Notes under the pieces: model-generated
What the model was told of the DNA's origin: nothing
The model's input: only the letters and a program-made list of their open reading frames with translations
Databases searched by the model: none
Made by a program: the position numbers and the translations under genes
Shown: piece after piece, positions 34,695 to 42,390 of the stretch
Position numbering within the stretch: the first letter of the stretch is position 1
Layout of the letters: each line of letters begins with the position of its first letter
DNA from: Nitrospirota bacterium
GTDB lineage: Bacteria; Nitrospirota; Leptospirillia; Leptospirillales; Leptospirillaceae
Assembly (NCBI GenBank): GCA_021820445.1
Contig: JAKADN010000008.1
Coordinates: 1-45,712 of the forward strand
DNA length: 45,712 nt
Direction of reading: 5' to 3'

Positions 34695-35605
34695 GACCCC
34701 GTCCCTGACATCCGGGCCATCTGGCGACGGTCCTTCCGGGTTTCCCGCCAGAAGGAAAAAAGGGTTCGGGCCTTTTCCACCGGACCGAGGCCGATTCGCC
34801 TTCTGTAGACGTCGAACCCCGACCGGCGGATCTTCTGGTGGATGGCATGGTAGACCGATTCCATGGCGCGTGCGGCGATCATGGTCTGCCGGTCCTCCGG
34901 ACCGGACAGAAGGGCGGCGGCCTGACGGTAGTCTTCCTCGGAGCGGCTCCAGATCTCCTCCAGAAGGGCGGTCATTCCGGGATGGATCCGACCTGAAAGG
35001 ACGTCTTCCTCCGTCACGCCGTGATGACCCATCCGGTCGGCCGGCAGATAGATGCGGTTGCGTTCCGCGTCCGGACGGAGGTCCCGGAGAATATTCGTCA
35101 GCTGGAAGGCTTCTCCCAACCTGTCGGCATAGGGTGAGAGGCGGGAGAGGTCTCCTCCGAAGATGGGGATGCAGATCCGCCCGACGGCGCCGGCCGCCCG
35201 GTAGCAGTAGCGTTCGAGGGAGGGAATGTCGGGGATCCGGACAAGCGAAAGATCGTCCTGCATGCCCCGGACGATCTCGCCATAGAGAGAGGCCGGTATT
35301 CCGCGGCGCCGGGAGATCTCGACGATCCTCTGAAAAAAAGGCTCGTTCTCCCATCCGGCCGGGGGGGCAAAATCGCTGTCGAAGGCGGAGGCCCAGGCGG
35401 CGAGGTGCTCCGTGACATCGATGTCGCTGCGGGGTTCGTCGGCAAGGTCGTCGACGAGACGGCAGAAGACGTAGAAATCGAAAAGGTCGCGCTGTCCTTC
35501 CGGGTCGAGAAGAGAAAAGGAGCGGTAGAAGGAGCTTCCCCGGACACCGGCCCGGGCCCGTTCAAGGCCGGTCGTGTCGAAGGGCAGGGAAGGAGGAAGG
35601 GTCAC
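34691..35605 (-). CDS. hpnD: HpnD, presqualene diphosphate synthase
   Basis: A 304-residue trans-isoprenyl synthase of the HpnD group. The first aspartate motif is in FCRLVDDLADE, and the second is NILRDLRPDAERNRIYLP, with helix blocks such as YCYRAAGAVGRICIPIFG. It condenses two farnesyl diphosphates to presqualene diphosphate. The start is GTG 35605 with a distant GGAG. It is first in the hpnD-hpnE-hpnC operon; squalene-hopene cyclase is not in this window. The 413-base gap to the divergent cytochrome gene (36019) must hold its promoter. Confidence 0.92.
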   Translation of the reverse strand: MTLPPSLPFDTTGLERARAGVRGSSFYRSFSLLDPEGQRDLFDFYVFCRLVDDLADEPRSDIDVTEHLAAWASAFDSDFAPPAGWENEPFFQRIVEISRRRGIPASLYGEIVRGMQDDLSLVRIPDIPSLERYCYRAAGAVGRICIPIFGGDLSRLSPYADRLGEAFQLTNILRDLRPDAERNRIYLPADRMGHHGVTEEDVLSGRIHPGMTALLEEIWSRSEEDYRQAAALLSGPEDRQTMIAARAMESVYHAIHQKIRRSGFDVYRRRIGLGPVEKARTLFSFWRETRKDRRQMARMSGTGS

Positions 35606-35962
35606 GTAGGAAGGACTCCGGAGAGTTGGGTGTTATGTGCCGGGACCAAAAAGGGGTCACAAGGGATTGTCCTTCCGACAAATATACCGTTTTGGGAAAG
35701 AGAGGGCAATCTCAGGGGCGTGGGGGTTCCCCAGGCGAAGGAAGATTCGGGATTTCCGGATCGGTCGGAAAAACGACGTCGAATCATGGCGGCAAGGGGA
35801 GGGCCCTCCCGATGCAGGCGGATCTCTCCGTCCGAAGTTCCGTGAACACCAGGGGAGAGGATGGGCCGGGAATCGTTGACATTGGAGAGTTTCGTTGAAA
35901 TCCTCGGGGACATTCGGGTCGCTCCCTCGAGGGCCCCTTATGGCCAAGGAAAGATTTCCTGA

Positions 35963-35991
35963 TTGGATCTATTTTACCGAGAGGATAAAAT
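35963..35991 (+). promoter_or_regulatory. Candidate promoter for the cytochrome cluster
   Basis: TTGGAT (35963-35968), a 17-base spacer and TAAAAT (35986-35991), 28 bases before the ATG at 36019, with GGGAGGAG as ribosome site. The -35 is weak. The rest of the gap 35606-36018 shows no gene; short plus-strand frames in it lack family features. Confidence 0.5.
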
Positions 35992-36018
35992 GATCTCGTA
36001 AAAAGAGGGAGGAGCGCG

Positions 36019-36699
36019 ATGTCATTCTTTCGAAGATCCGTGTTGTCAGGGTGTCTGTCTGTCGTCTTTCTGTCCTCGACGGCCCATGCCGGAGATCTTA
36101 TGAACTGGGGGAAGAAGATTGCCGAGGAGGGAAACGGCTCGCCCGGGAGCATCGCCTGCATGGAGTGCCATCGGCTGAACGGTGGGGGCATGCCTTCCAT
36201 CGGAAGCCCCCGGATCGCGGGACAGACGGCCTTTTACATCGAGCATGAGATTCTTGGCGTCCAGAAAGGAACACGCTACGCCCCCGTCATGGCAGGGGTT
36301 GTCTACAACCTCTCGAAAAACGACATCCGGGCCGTTGCCCTCTATTATGCGAGCGTCAGGACCCCGAAGCTCCCCGACGTTTCGCCCCCCGACCCCGCCC
36401 TCGTCGCCCTCGGAAAACACATCGCCCAGAAAGGCCTCTGGAAAAAGAATGTTCCGGCCTGCGTCCTCTGCCACGGACCGAACGGACGGGGGATCCCCCC
36501 CCATTTTCCCTACATCGAGGGGCAGAACAAGGGATATCTCCTGAGACAGCTCATCTCCTTTGCCTTTCTCAAGCGCAAGGACGACCCCCAGGGGCTGATG
36601 CGGGGAATCGCCCGCCATCTGACACAGCGTGAGCGCAAGGCGGTTGCCGAATACTTTGCGAGCCTTAATCCCCCCGCGACCGCCGGCCGCGGAAAATAG
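36019..36699 (+). CDS. Dihaem c-type cytochrome (c4-like)
   Basis: A 226-residue periplasmic protein with a signal peptide (cleavage near AHA). Two c-haem sites are present, CMECH near residue 47 and CVLCH near 147, each in a class I cytochrome domain (c4-like layout). Candidate axial methionines follow, for example in YAPVMAGVVYNLS and LMRGIARHLT. It is probably an electron carrier between periplasmic dehydrogenases and a terminal oxidase. The TsdA gene begins about 20 bases after its stop, so the two are likely co-transcribed. Confidence 0.9.
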   Translation: MSFFRRSVLSGCLSVVFLSSTAHAGDLMNWGKKIAEEGNGSPGSIACMECHRLNGGGMPSIGSPRIAGQTAFYIEHEILGVQKGTRYAPVMAGVVYNLSKNDIRAVALYYASVRTPKLPDVSPPDPALVALGKHIAQKGLWKKNVPACVLCHGPNGRGIPPHFPYIEGQNKGYLLRQLISFAFLKRKDDPQGLMRGIARHLTQRERKAVAEYFASLNPPATAGRGK

Positions 36700-36719
36700 C
36701 CATCATGTCAGGAGTTCTC

Positions 36720-37517
36720 ATGAAGATCAGATCCTCCCTTCTCGTCGTGGCTTCAGCCACCCTTCTTTTTTCGGGAAGCCAGTCATTCCCTCCCATTGCA
36801 CGGGGGCAGGAGCCCGCGACCTTTCAGCCGCCCTCCGACAGCGAGATCCCTTCCGGTCCGTTCGGAGACCTGGTCCGGAAAGGAGAGCACATCTTCACCC
36901 AGACAGGAGTCTACGCCCGTCCCTATGTCGGGAACGACCTGACCTGCGAAAGCTGCCATCTCGACCGGGGCCGCAAACCCTACGCCGCCCCGCTCTGGGG
37001 GGCCTACGTGAGCTACCCGAGGTTCCGGACGAAAAACAACAAGGTCAGCCGCCTGGGGGAACGGATCCAGGGATGCTTCCGCTTTTCCATGAACGGAACT
37101 CCCCCTCCCCTGGACAGTGAGACCATCCGGTCCCTGGTGGCCTACAGTTTCTGGATGTCGCGGGGGGCTCCAGTCGGGGTCAAGCTTGCCGGCCAGGGCA
37201 TGTACAGGATGCCCCGTCCCAAAAGGCAGCCCGACCCTTTCCGCGGGAAAAAGGTCTATGCCGCCCGCTGTGCCCTCTGCCACGGGGCCGACGGACTGGG
37301 AGCGACCTCCGGCCACGACGTGGCCTTTCCCCCGGTCTGGGGACCCCGTTCCTACAACATGGGTGCCGGGCTGGCGAAGGTCTCCAAGCTGGCCGGATTC
37401 GTGAAGATGAACATGCCGCTTTCCAAGGGAGATACGCTCACCAACCAGGAGTCCTGGGACGTCGCCGCCTACGTGGACAGCCAGCCTCGTCCGGCCGATC
37501 CACGAAAAATCCGCTGA
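36720..37517 (+). CDS. tsdA: TsdA-type thiosulfate dehydrogenase (dihaem)
   Basis: A 265-residue periplasmic dihaem protein with a signal peptide. Haem sites are CESCH (76-80) and CALCH (184-188). A cysteine at 119, in the GCFRFSMNG block, lies 39 residues after the first haem histidine, as in TsdA of Allochromatium, where this cysteine is an axial haem ligand. TsdA oxidises two thiosulfates to tetrathionate or reduces tetrathionate, depending on the organism. ATG 36720 with AGGAG five bases upstream is preferred over ATG 36705. It follows the c4-like cytochrome, a plausible electron acceptor. The direction of reaction is not shown by sequence. Confidence 0.85.
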   Translation: MKIRSSLLVVASATLLFSGSQSFPPIARGQEPATFQPPSDSEIPSGPFGDLVRKGEHIFTQTGVYARPYVGNDLTCESCHLDRGRKPYAAPLWGAYVSYPRFRTKNNKVSRLGERIQGCFRFSMNGTPPPLDSETIRSLVAYSFWMSRGAPVGVKLAGQGMYRMPRPKRQPDPFRGKKVYAARCALCHGADGLGATSGHDVAFPPVWGPRSYNMGAGLAKVSKLAGFVKMNMPLSKGDTLTNQESWDVAAYVDSQPRPADPRKIR

Positions 37518-37569
37518 TCGAGGTCGGGGAGCGCTCCTTCGGCTCTCCTGACGTCCGGGGCGGATGAGT

Positions 37570-37586
37570 CCTCCCCCTTCGGGAGG
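37570..37586 (+). terminator. Hairpin after tsdA
   Basis: CCTCCC (37570-37575) pairs with GGGAGG (37581-37586) around a five-base loop, 53 bases past the tsdA stop. No T-tract follows. The gap 37518-37852 holds no gene. Confidence 0.4.
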
Positions 37587-37683
37587 GAATCGGGCAGGGG
37601 GGGCCAATGTTCGAGAGGTAGAATTTCAGACGGCCCGGGGGAGATTGCCATACGGACGGGCGGCAAGGGACTCACTTTACAGG

Positions 37684-37704
37684 TTGGATCCTTTCTGGAT
37701 CCAA
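37684..37704. repeat. 8-bp perfect inverted repeat
   Basis: TTGGATCC (37684-37691) and GGATCCAA (37697-37704) with a five-base loop, between tsdA and the Tat-exported protein gene. Could be a transcript hairpin or an operator. Confidence 0.5.
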
Positions 37705-37765
37705 AAGGGCCTCCTGGAGGGCTGAGGCGCGATCCATCCTTAATGATGTGACCGAAAAAGAGTGT

Positions 37766-37799
37766 TCAACAGGGTCGCGAAATCTGTGTTGATTTTTTT
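37766..37799 (+). terminator. Possible terminator with T7 tract
   Basis: TCAACA (37766-37771) pairs with TGTTGA (37787-37792), directly followed by seven T residues (37793-37799). The stem is short and the loop long, so this is only a candidate. It would separate the upstream cytochrome pair from the gene at 37853. Confidence 0.3.
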
Positions 37800-37852
37800 A
37801 AGCCCTCAATGAGCAAGCCATTTATTCAATCACCCTAAGAAGGAGGGAACCG

Positions 37853-38656
37853 ATGAGTCAATCGATGTCACGCAGGGAAATGCTGGGAATGGTGGCCATG
37901 ATGGGAACGGCCGGACTGGCGCTTGGCCTTGGTAACGGAAGAATTCCCTTGGCATCGGCGTCGGAGCACCTCGATCTGGAACCCCGCGGGGATCACCGTC
38001 TCCACGCGCTCCTGTCGGCGCTGGCCAGGACAAAAAGCCGCCGGGACTATCGCTCGCTGACAATGATCAGCCTCCACCGGGACGAATGGGATCATGAGGC
38101 CCTTGCCCTGCTTCTCCATTACCGGGGAAATCCGAAGCAGGTCTGGGACAATACCGTCTTCGGATCTCCCTGGCTCAACCTCATGCGAAATTCCCTGAAT
38201 GCCCAGGTCTACAGCTTTGGCAAAAAAGAGGCCCTGGTTCTCTCCGCCACCCATGGAACCGCCCATCTGGCACTGTTTGACGATGAGATGTGGGAGAAAT
38301 ACCGTCTTTCCGTAAAGGCAGGGGTCAAATCCAAAACCAACCCCCTCATCCGTCTCTCCCCCGCTTCGTCAAAACCCCTGTCATCCCTGAATGACCCCCA
38401 CGGGGTTCTCTCTCCCGAAGACAACAACATCCCGGTCCTCCAGGCGCGGGGCGTTGTCTTTCTGGCTTGCCACAACATGATCTGGGAGCTTTCGGGGGCG
38501 TTGAAAAAGGGAGGGATCAACCCCGACCACAAGACCCACGGAGAGATTGCGGGCGAATTGACCAATCATCTGATTCCTGGCGTGGTGCTGACACCCGGGA
38601 TCGTGGGAACGCTTCCCCTTCTGGCCGAGGTCGGTTACTCGTACGCCCGTTCCTGA
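37853..38656 (+). CDS. Tat-exported DsrE-like protein
   Basis: A 267-residue protein with a twin-arginine signal (SRREMLGMVAMMG, residues 6-18) followed by a domain of about 220 residues. Its C-terminal third, VVFLACHNMIWEL (C206) to GVVLTPGIVGTLPLLAEVGYSYA, resembles the DsrE/DsrF sulfur-relay fold, which has a cysteine after the fourth strand and ends in a helix-strand GY block. Tat export implies it folds in the cytoplasm and acts in the periplasm, where DsrE-like cysteines could carry sulfane sulfur. AAGGAGG precedes the ATG. It is followed 79 bases later by the ModA-like gene. Confidence 0.7.
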   Translation: MSQSMSRREMLGMVAMMGTAGLALGLGNGRIPLASASEHLDLEPRGDHRLHALLSALARTKSRRDYRSLTMISLHRDEWDHEALALLLHYRGNPKQVWDNTVFGSPWLNLMRNSLNAQVYSFGKKEALVLSATHGTAHLALFDDEMWEKYRLSVKAGVKSKTNPLIRLSPASSKPLSSLNDPHGVLSPEDNNIPVLQARGVVFLACHNMIWELSGALKKGGINPDHKTHGEIAGELTNHLIPGVVLTPGIVGTLPLLAEVGYSYARS

Positions 38657-38735
38657 GGTCGATCCCCCCATCCCAGGGGAATTCCATGAATGAAACTCAG
38701 GCGAAGCCGGTTTATAGAGAAAACAGGGAGAAAAC

Positions 38736-39725
38736 ATGAAAAAGGCTGGATTCATCACCGTGCTCCTCGCAAGTCTCACGCTCTTCCTTCCAGAAGGGCC
38801 TCTTTCTCCGCCCGAGTCCCTTGCGGCCGCTCCGGAGGTCTACCCTCCCTGGAGCCATGGCCGGAACAACCCTTCGACACACAGGGGCATCGATGTCACG
38901 GTGCCGGATGTCGACAACCTTCCGGACCTCCACGGGAACCTCTCCCAACCCCGCCTTGTGCTGTATGTCGGAGGAAACTATTTCTTTGCGATGGCTCCGC
39001 TCGTCAAAGCCTTCGAAAAAAAGTATCCCGGGATTCGGGGGAAGATCTTTTATGAAACGCTCCCCCCCGGCCTCCTGGCAAAACAGATCGCGAAAAAGGG
39101 ACGTCTGACAATCGGAAACGCCACCATGACCATCCCCGGCGACGTCTATGCCGCGGGGCTCCGAAAGGTCCGGAGCCTGGTGGGTCGCAAGCTCCTTGTC
39201 GGCAAACCCGTGGTCTATGCCACCAATGATCTGACCATCATGGTTCCGAAGGGAAATCCGGCCGGCATCAAAGGTCTGGTCGATCTTGGAAAACCCGGAG
39301 TCCGGCTGGTGATGCCCAATCCGGCCTGGGAAGGGGTCGCCCGTCAGATCAAGGGGGCTCTGAGAAAGGCGGGGGGAGAAAGTCTCGTCCGGTCCGTCTA
39401 TGGGGACAAGGTCAAGAACGGGGAGACCGTTCTGACCCGCATCCACCACCGGCAAAGTCCGATGACCTTGATGCGGAAGAAGGCGGATGCCGGTGTCACC
39501 TGGAGATCGGAGGCCATCTTTCAGGAGCAGGAGGGCCACGCAATCGAAAATGTGCCGATTCCCGACAGTCAGAATGTCCGGGCCATTTACGCGGCCGGAC
39601 TCATCCGGGGAAGCCGTCATGTGGTGTGGGCGAAACGATGGCTCTCCTTTCTCGCCTCGCCCGAGGCACTCCATGTGTTCGAGCGCTATGGATTCAAGCC
39701 CGTTACCCGCAAAGACCTGAAATAG
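38736..39725 (+). CDS. ModA-like periplasmic substrate-binding protein
   Basis: A 329-residue type II periplasmic binding protein with a signal peptide (cleavage near LAAA). The ligand-binding lobes include LVLYVGGNYFFAMAPLVKAFEKK, MTIPGDVYAAG, MVPKGNPAGIKGL and HHRQSPMTLMRKKADAGVTW. The last block is shared with proteins resembling molybdate and sulfate binders. No ABC permease or ATPase is adjacent, so it may be a stand-alone binder or sensor, perhaps for an oxyanion such as thiosulfate. GGGAG lies before the ATG. The gene ends at a strong terminator. Confidence 0.8.
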   Translation: MKKAGFITVLLASLTLFLPEGPLSPPESLAAAPEVYPPWSHGRNNPSTHRGIDVTVPDVDNLPDLHGNLSQPRLVLYVGGNYFFAMAPLVKAFEKKYPGIRGKIFYETLPPGLLAKQIAKKGRLTIGNATMTIPGDVYAAGLRKVRSLVGRKLLVGKPVVYATNDLTIMVPKGNPAGIKGLVDLGKPGVRLVMPNPAWEGVARQIKGALRKAGGESLVRSVYGDKVKNGETVLTRIHHRQSPMTLMRKKADAGVTWRSEAIFQEQEGHAIENVPIPDSQNVRAIYAAGLIRGSRHVVWAKRWLSFLASPEALHVFERYGFKPVTRKDLK

Positions 39726-39737
39726 ACGCAGGGTTAT

Positions 39738-39780
39738 TGGGCCAGCGCGGCGTGACTGAGCCGTGCTGGCCCATCGTTTT
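39738..39780 (+). terminator. Intrinsic terminator after the ModA-like gene
   Basis: TGGGCCAGC (39738-39746) pairs perfectly with GCTGGCCCA (39765-39773), and the stem extends inward with CGGC/GCCG. A TCGTTTT run follows. The remaining gap up to 40038 has no gene and no clear promoter, although the pentahaem gene needs one. Confidence 0.85.
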
Positions 39781-40038
39781 CTCGTCTCCGCGTCGCACTT
39801 TTTTCATACCCGCGCACGGCTCGCATTTTCGCCGTCTTTGTTGTCGCATCGTCGGCTTTTTCTCCGCGTGAAGAGGCTCGAAATCCGCTCCAGGGGAAGG
39901 CCAGCGATCAGGTTGGGATTTTTTTGAAAAGAATCGGGGGATCCGTGGTCCTGGGCTCCGGATTCTCTGGTCAATCGGGAAAACCGGCTGGAGGCGTTGA
40001 CTCCGCTCCGGCCCATCTTCCGGAAGGGGAAAAACGTG

Positions 40039-42129
40039 ATGCATCCGACCGCTCTGTTTTCAAAAGACCGATGGCTGTCCCTCGTATTTCTCCTTCTTGT
40101 GATGGGGGCCGGTTTCGGATTCGTCCTCCCGCCATCCCCGGTTTCGGCTGCCCCCACCTCCGTCCTCCCCAATGCGGACACGATCCGGCAAGGAGAGTAT
40201 CTGGCCCATATGGGCGACTGTTTTGCCTGCCACACGGCCCGCGGCGGAATGCCTCTGGCTGGGGGCGTTCCCATGAACACCCCTTTCGGCATTCTTTATT
40301 CGACCAATATCACTCCCGATCGCGACACCGGGATCGGGCGCTACACCTTGGCCCAGTTCGTCCGGGCCATGCGGGACGGAGTCGACCGAAACGGGAACAA
40401 TCTCTTCCCGGCCATGCCGTATCCCTCCTATGCGAAAATCTCCGACCAGGACCTGTATGCGCTGTATGCCTACCTGATGCATGGGGTCCGGCCGGTCTAC
40501 CAGAAGAACAGGGAAAACCGGATCCATTGGCCCTTCAGCATCCGGCAGGGGTTGTCCCTCTGGAAATGGCTCTTTCTCGATGACCGGCCGTATCGCCCGG
40601 ATCCATCCCGATCCGCGGAGTGGAACCGCGGAGCCTATATCATCCAGGGGCTGGGCCATTGCGGCTCGTGTCACACGCCTCGGGGATTCGGACTTCAGGA
40701 GAAGGCCATGGACGAAAGAGGTCCGAACGGACGCTTCTATCTGAGCGGGGCCACCATCGATTCATGGTATGCCCCCAGCCTCAGAAACCCCAAGGCCCTC
40801 AAAGGGGTCGAAGCCTTCCTCAAAACCGGGCGAAATGGCCAGGCGGCCGCCTTCGGGATCATGGCGGAGGTCGATCATTTCAGCACCCAGAAATATTCGG
40901 ACAGCGACCTTCATGCCATGGATGTTTATCTGAAATCGCTCATCGTCAACCCGGCGGGATCCCCGTCCGGCTCTTCCCCGGAACGGACAAATCCTCCTCG
41001 GAGAATGGCTTCCGACGCCCTCTTCACGACCCCGGGAGGCCTTGGCTATGTGCAGTTCTGCGCCTCGTGTCACATGCTCGACGGGAAGGGAGTGGCCAAG
41101 GTGTTTCCCCCTCTTGCGGGAAATCCGTCGCTCCTTTCGGGCAATCCTCTCTCGGTCGTCCACGTGATCCTCTCCGGATCCCGCTCCGCGGTGACCGCGG
41201 AGTATCCGAAAGCCTTCGCCATGCCGAACTACGGAGGGCTGTCGAATGAAGAGCTGGCCCAGATCGTCACCTTCGTCCGGACCGCGTGGGGCAATCAGGC
41301 TCCGGCCGTCTCCCCGGATGAGATCGGGAGGATCCGTTCCGAAATCACCCCCCGTCCCTCCTCCCCGGGATCCTGGTCCGGTCCCCGCCTTTCGGGGATC
41401 CTCAACGACCCTCATCGGGAGGAGATCCTTTATGGAATGCGTCTGATGATCGAGACGAACACGCTTCTTCCGAAGAATGTGGGGGATGCGCTCACCTGTT
41501 CGAGCTGCCACCTCGATGCCGGAACCGTGGCCTATGCCTCTCCCTTTGTCGGCCTCTCCTCCCAGTTTCCCTCCTATTCTTCCCGGGCGGGGAAGGTGAT
41601 CGATCTGGCCGACAGGATCAATGGCTGCTTTCTGCGATCCATGAATGGAACCGCCCTCGACAAGCAGTCAAAGGCGATGTCCGCCATGGTGGCGTACATG
41701 AACTGGATGAACGGAGGGTTTCACCGCCACGATGCCATTGCCGGGCGGGGGGTCGGGCGGATCAGCAAGAGGCTTGTGCCGGATTTCCGAAAAGGAAAGA
41801 GGATCTACCGGCAGGACTGCGCCTCGTGTCACGGGATGCACGGAGAAGGCCTTCGGGATGCCCACGGATCCTTTGTGTTTCCTCCCTTGTGGGGGCCGCA
41901 CTCCTTCAATATCGGGGCGGGAATCGCCAAAACCTATACCGCCGCTGCCTTCGTCAAGAACAATATGCCCATCTCCCACGGGATGGACACGCCTCTGGGT
42001 CAGGGAGGGCTGACAGACCAGGAAGCCGTGGATGTTTCCGCGTATTTTACCCATCAGCCCCGCCCGGATTTTCCTGACAAGATCAAGGACTGGCCCCACG
42101 GGAAAAAACCTTCGGATTCACGGTACTGA
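40039..42129 (+). CDS. Pentahaem fusion: three-haem dehydrogenase cytochrome plus TsdA
   Basis: A 696-residue exported protein (signal peptide to about residue 41) with five CxxCH sites: CFACH 61-65, CGSCH 208-212, CASCH 341-345, CSSCH 487-491 and CASCH 594-598. Residues about 45-425 match the triple-haem cytochrome subunit of periplasmic alcohol/gluconate dehydrogenases. Residues about 455-690 form a complete TsdA module, with the ligand cysteine C530 again 39 residues after the haem histidine in a GCFLRSMNG block. The two parts normally occur in separate proteins. GGAAGGGG lies nine bases before ATG 40039. No dehydrogenase large subunit is encoded nearby, so the three-haem part probably acts as a built-in electron relay for the TsdA part. 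Confidence 0.85.
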   Translation: MHPTALFSKDRWLSLVFLLLVMGAGFGFVLPPSPVSAAPTSVLPNADTIRQGEYLAHMGDCFACHTARGGMPLAGGVPMNTPFGILYSTNITPDRDTGIGRYTLAQFVRAMRDGVDRNGNNLFPAMPYPSYAKISDQDLYALYAYLMHGVRPVYQKNRENRIHWPFSIRQGLSLWKWLFLDDRPYRPDPSRSAEWNRGAYIIQGLGHCGSCHTPRGFGLQEKAMDERGPNGRFYLSGATIDSWYAPSLRNPKALKGVEAFLKTGRNGQAAAFGIMAEVDHFSTQKYSDSDLHAMDVYLKSLIVNPAGSPSGSSPERTNPPRRMASDALFTTPGGLGYVQFCASCHMLDGKGVAKVFPPLAGNPSLLSGNPLSVVHVILSGSRSAVTAEYPKAFAMPNYGGLSNEELAQIVTFVRTAWGNQAPAVSPDEIGRIRSEITPRPSSPGSWSGPRLSGILNDPHREEILYGMRLMIETNTLLPKNVGDALTCSSCHLDAGTVAYASPFVGLSSQFPSYSSRAGKVIDLADRINGCFLRSMNGTALDKQSKAMSAMVAYMNWMNGGFHRHDAIAGRGVGRISKRLVPDFRKGKRIYRQDCASCHGMHGEGLRDAHGSFVFPPLWGPHSFNIGAGIAKTYTAAAFVKNNMPISHGMDTPLGQGGLTDQEAVDVSAYFTHQPRPDFPDKIKDWPHGKKPSDSRY

Positions 42130-42302
42130 GCCGATCGTTCTCGTCAGGGCGCCCGCCCTCACCGAACCGTCACACTTCTTCCGGACTTCCGGATTTGTGT
42201 GGGAGGCCTCACGTTTTTCCGGGAAACTCATGGGGTTCTTGACGATCCGGATCACTGCCCGTAAAATGGAACTTCCAACAAGTTCTCTCTTTTGATGGCC
42301 GG

Positions 42303-42319
42303 CATGGACATAATCCATG
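42303..42319. promoter_or_regulatory. 6-bp inverted repeat, possible operator
   Basis: CATGGA (42303-42308) and TCCATG (42314-42319) flank a CATAA spacer that overlaps a CATAAT -10-like hexamer. It lies about 75 bases before the GTG start at 42391. A matching -35 is not clear, so the assignment is tentative. Confidence 0.35.
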
Positions 42320-42390
42320 GTCCCAGGTGCGAAATGTATAGAAGGGTGAGGACTGTCCTCTCCCGTACAACTGAATGAAGGGGAGTCTAC

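Noticed and set aside
34695-35354. N-terminal extension of hpnE by 220 codons
   Set aside because: It lies out of frame inside hpnD; the FAD-binding motif begins a few residues after the ATG at 34694.
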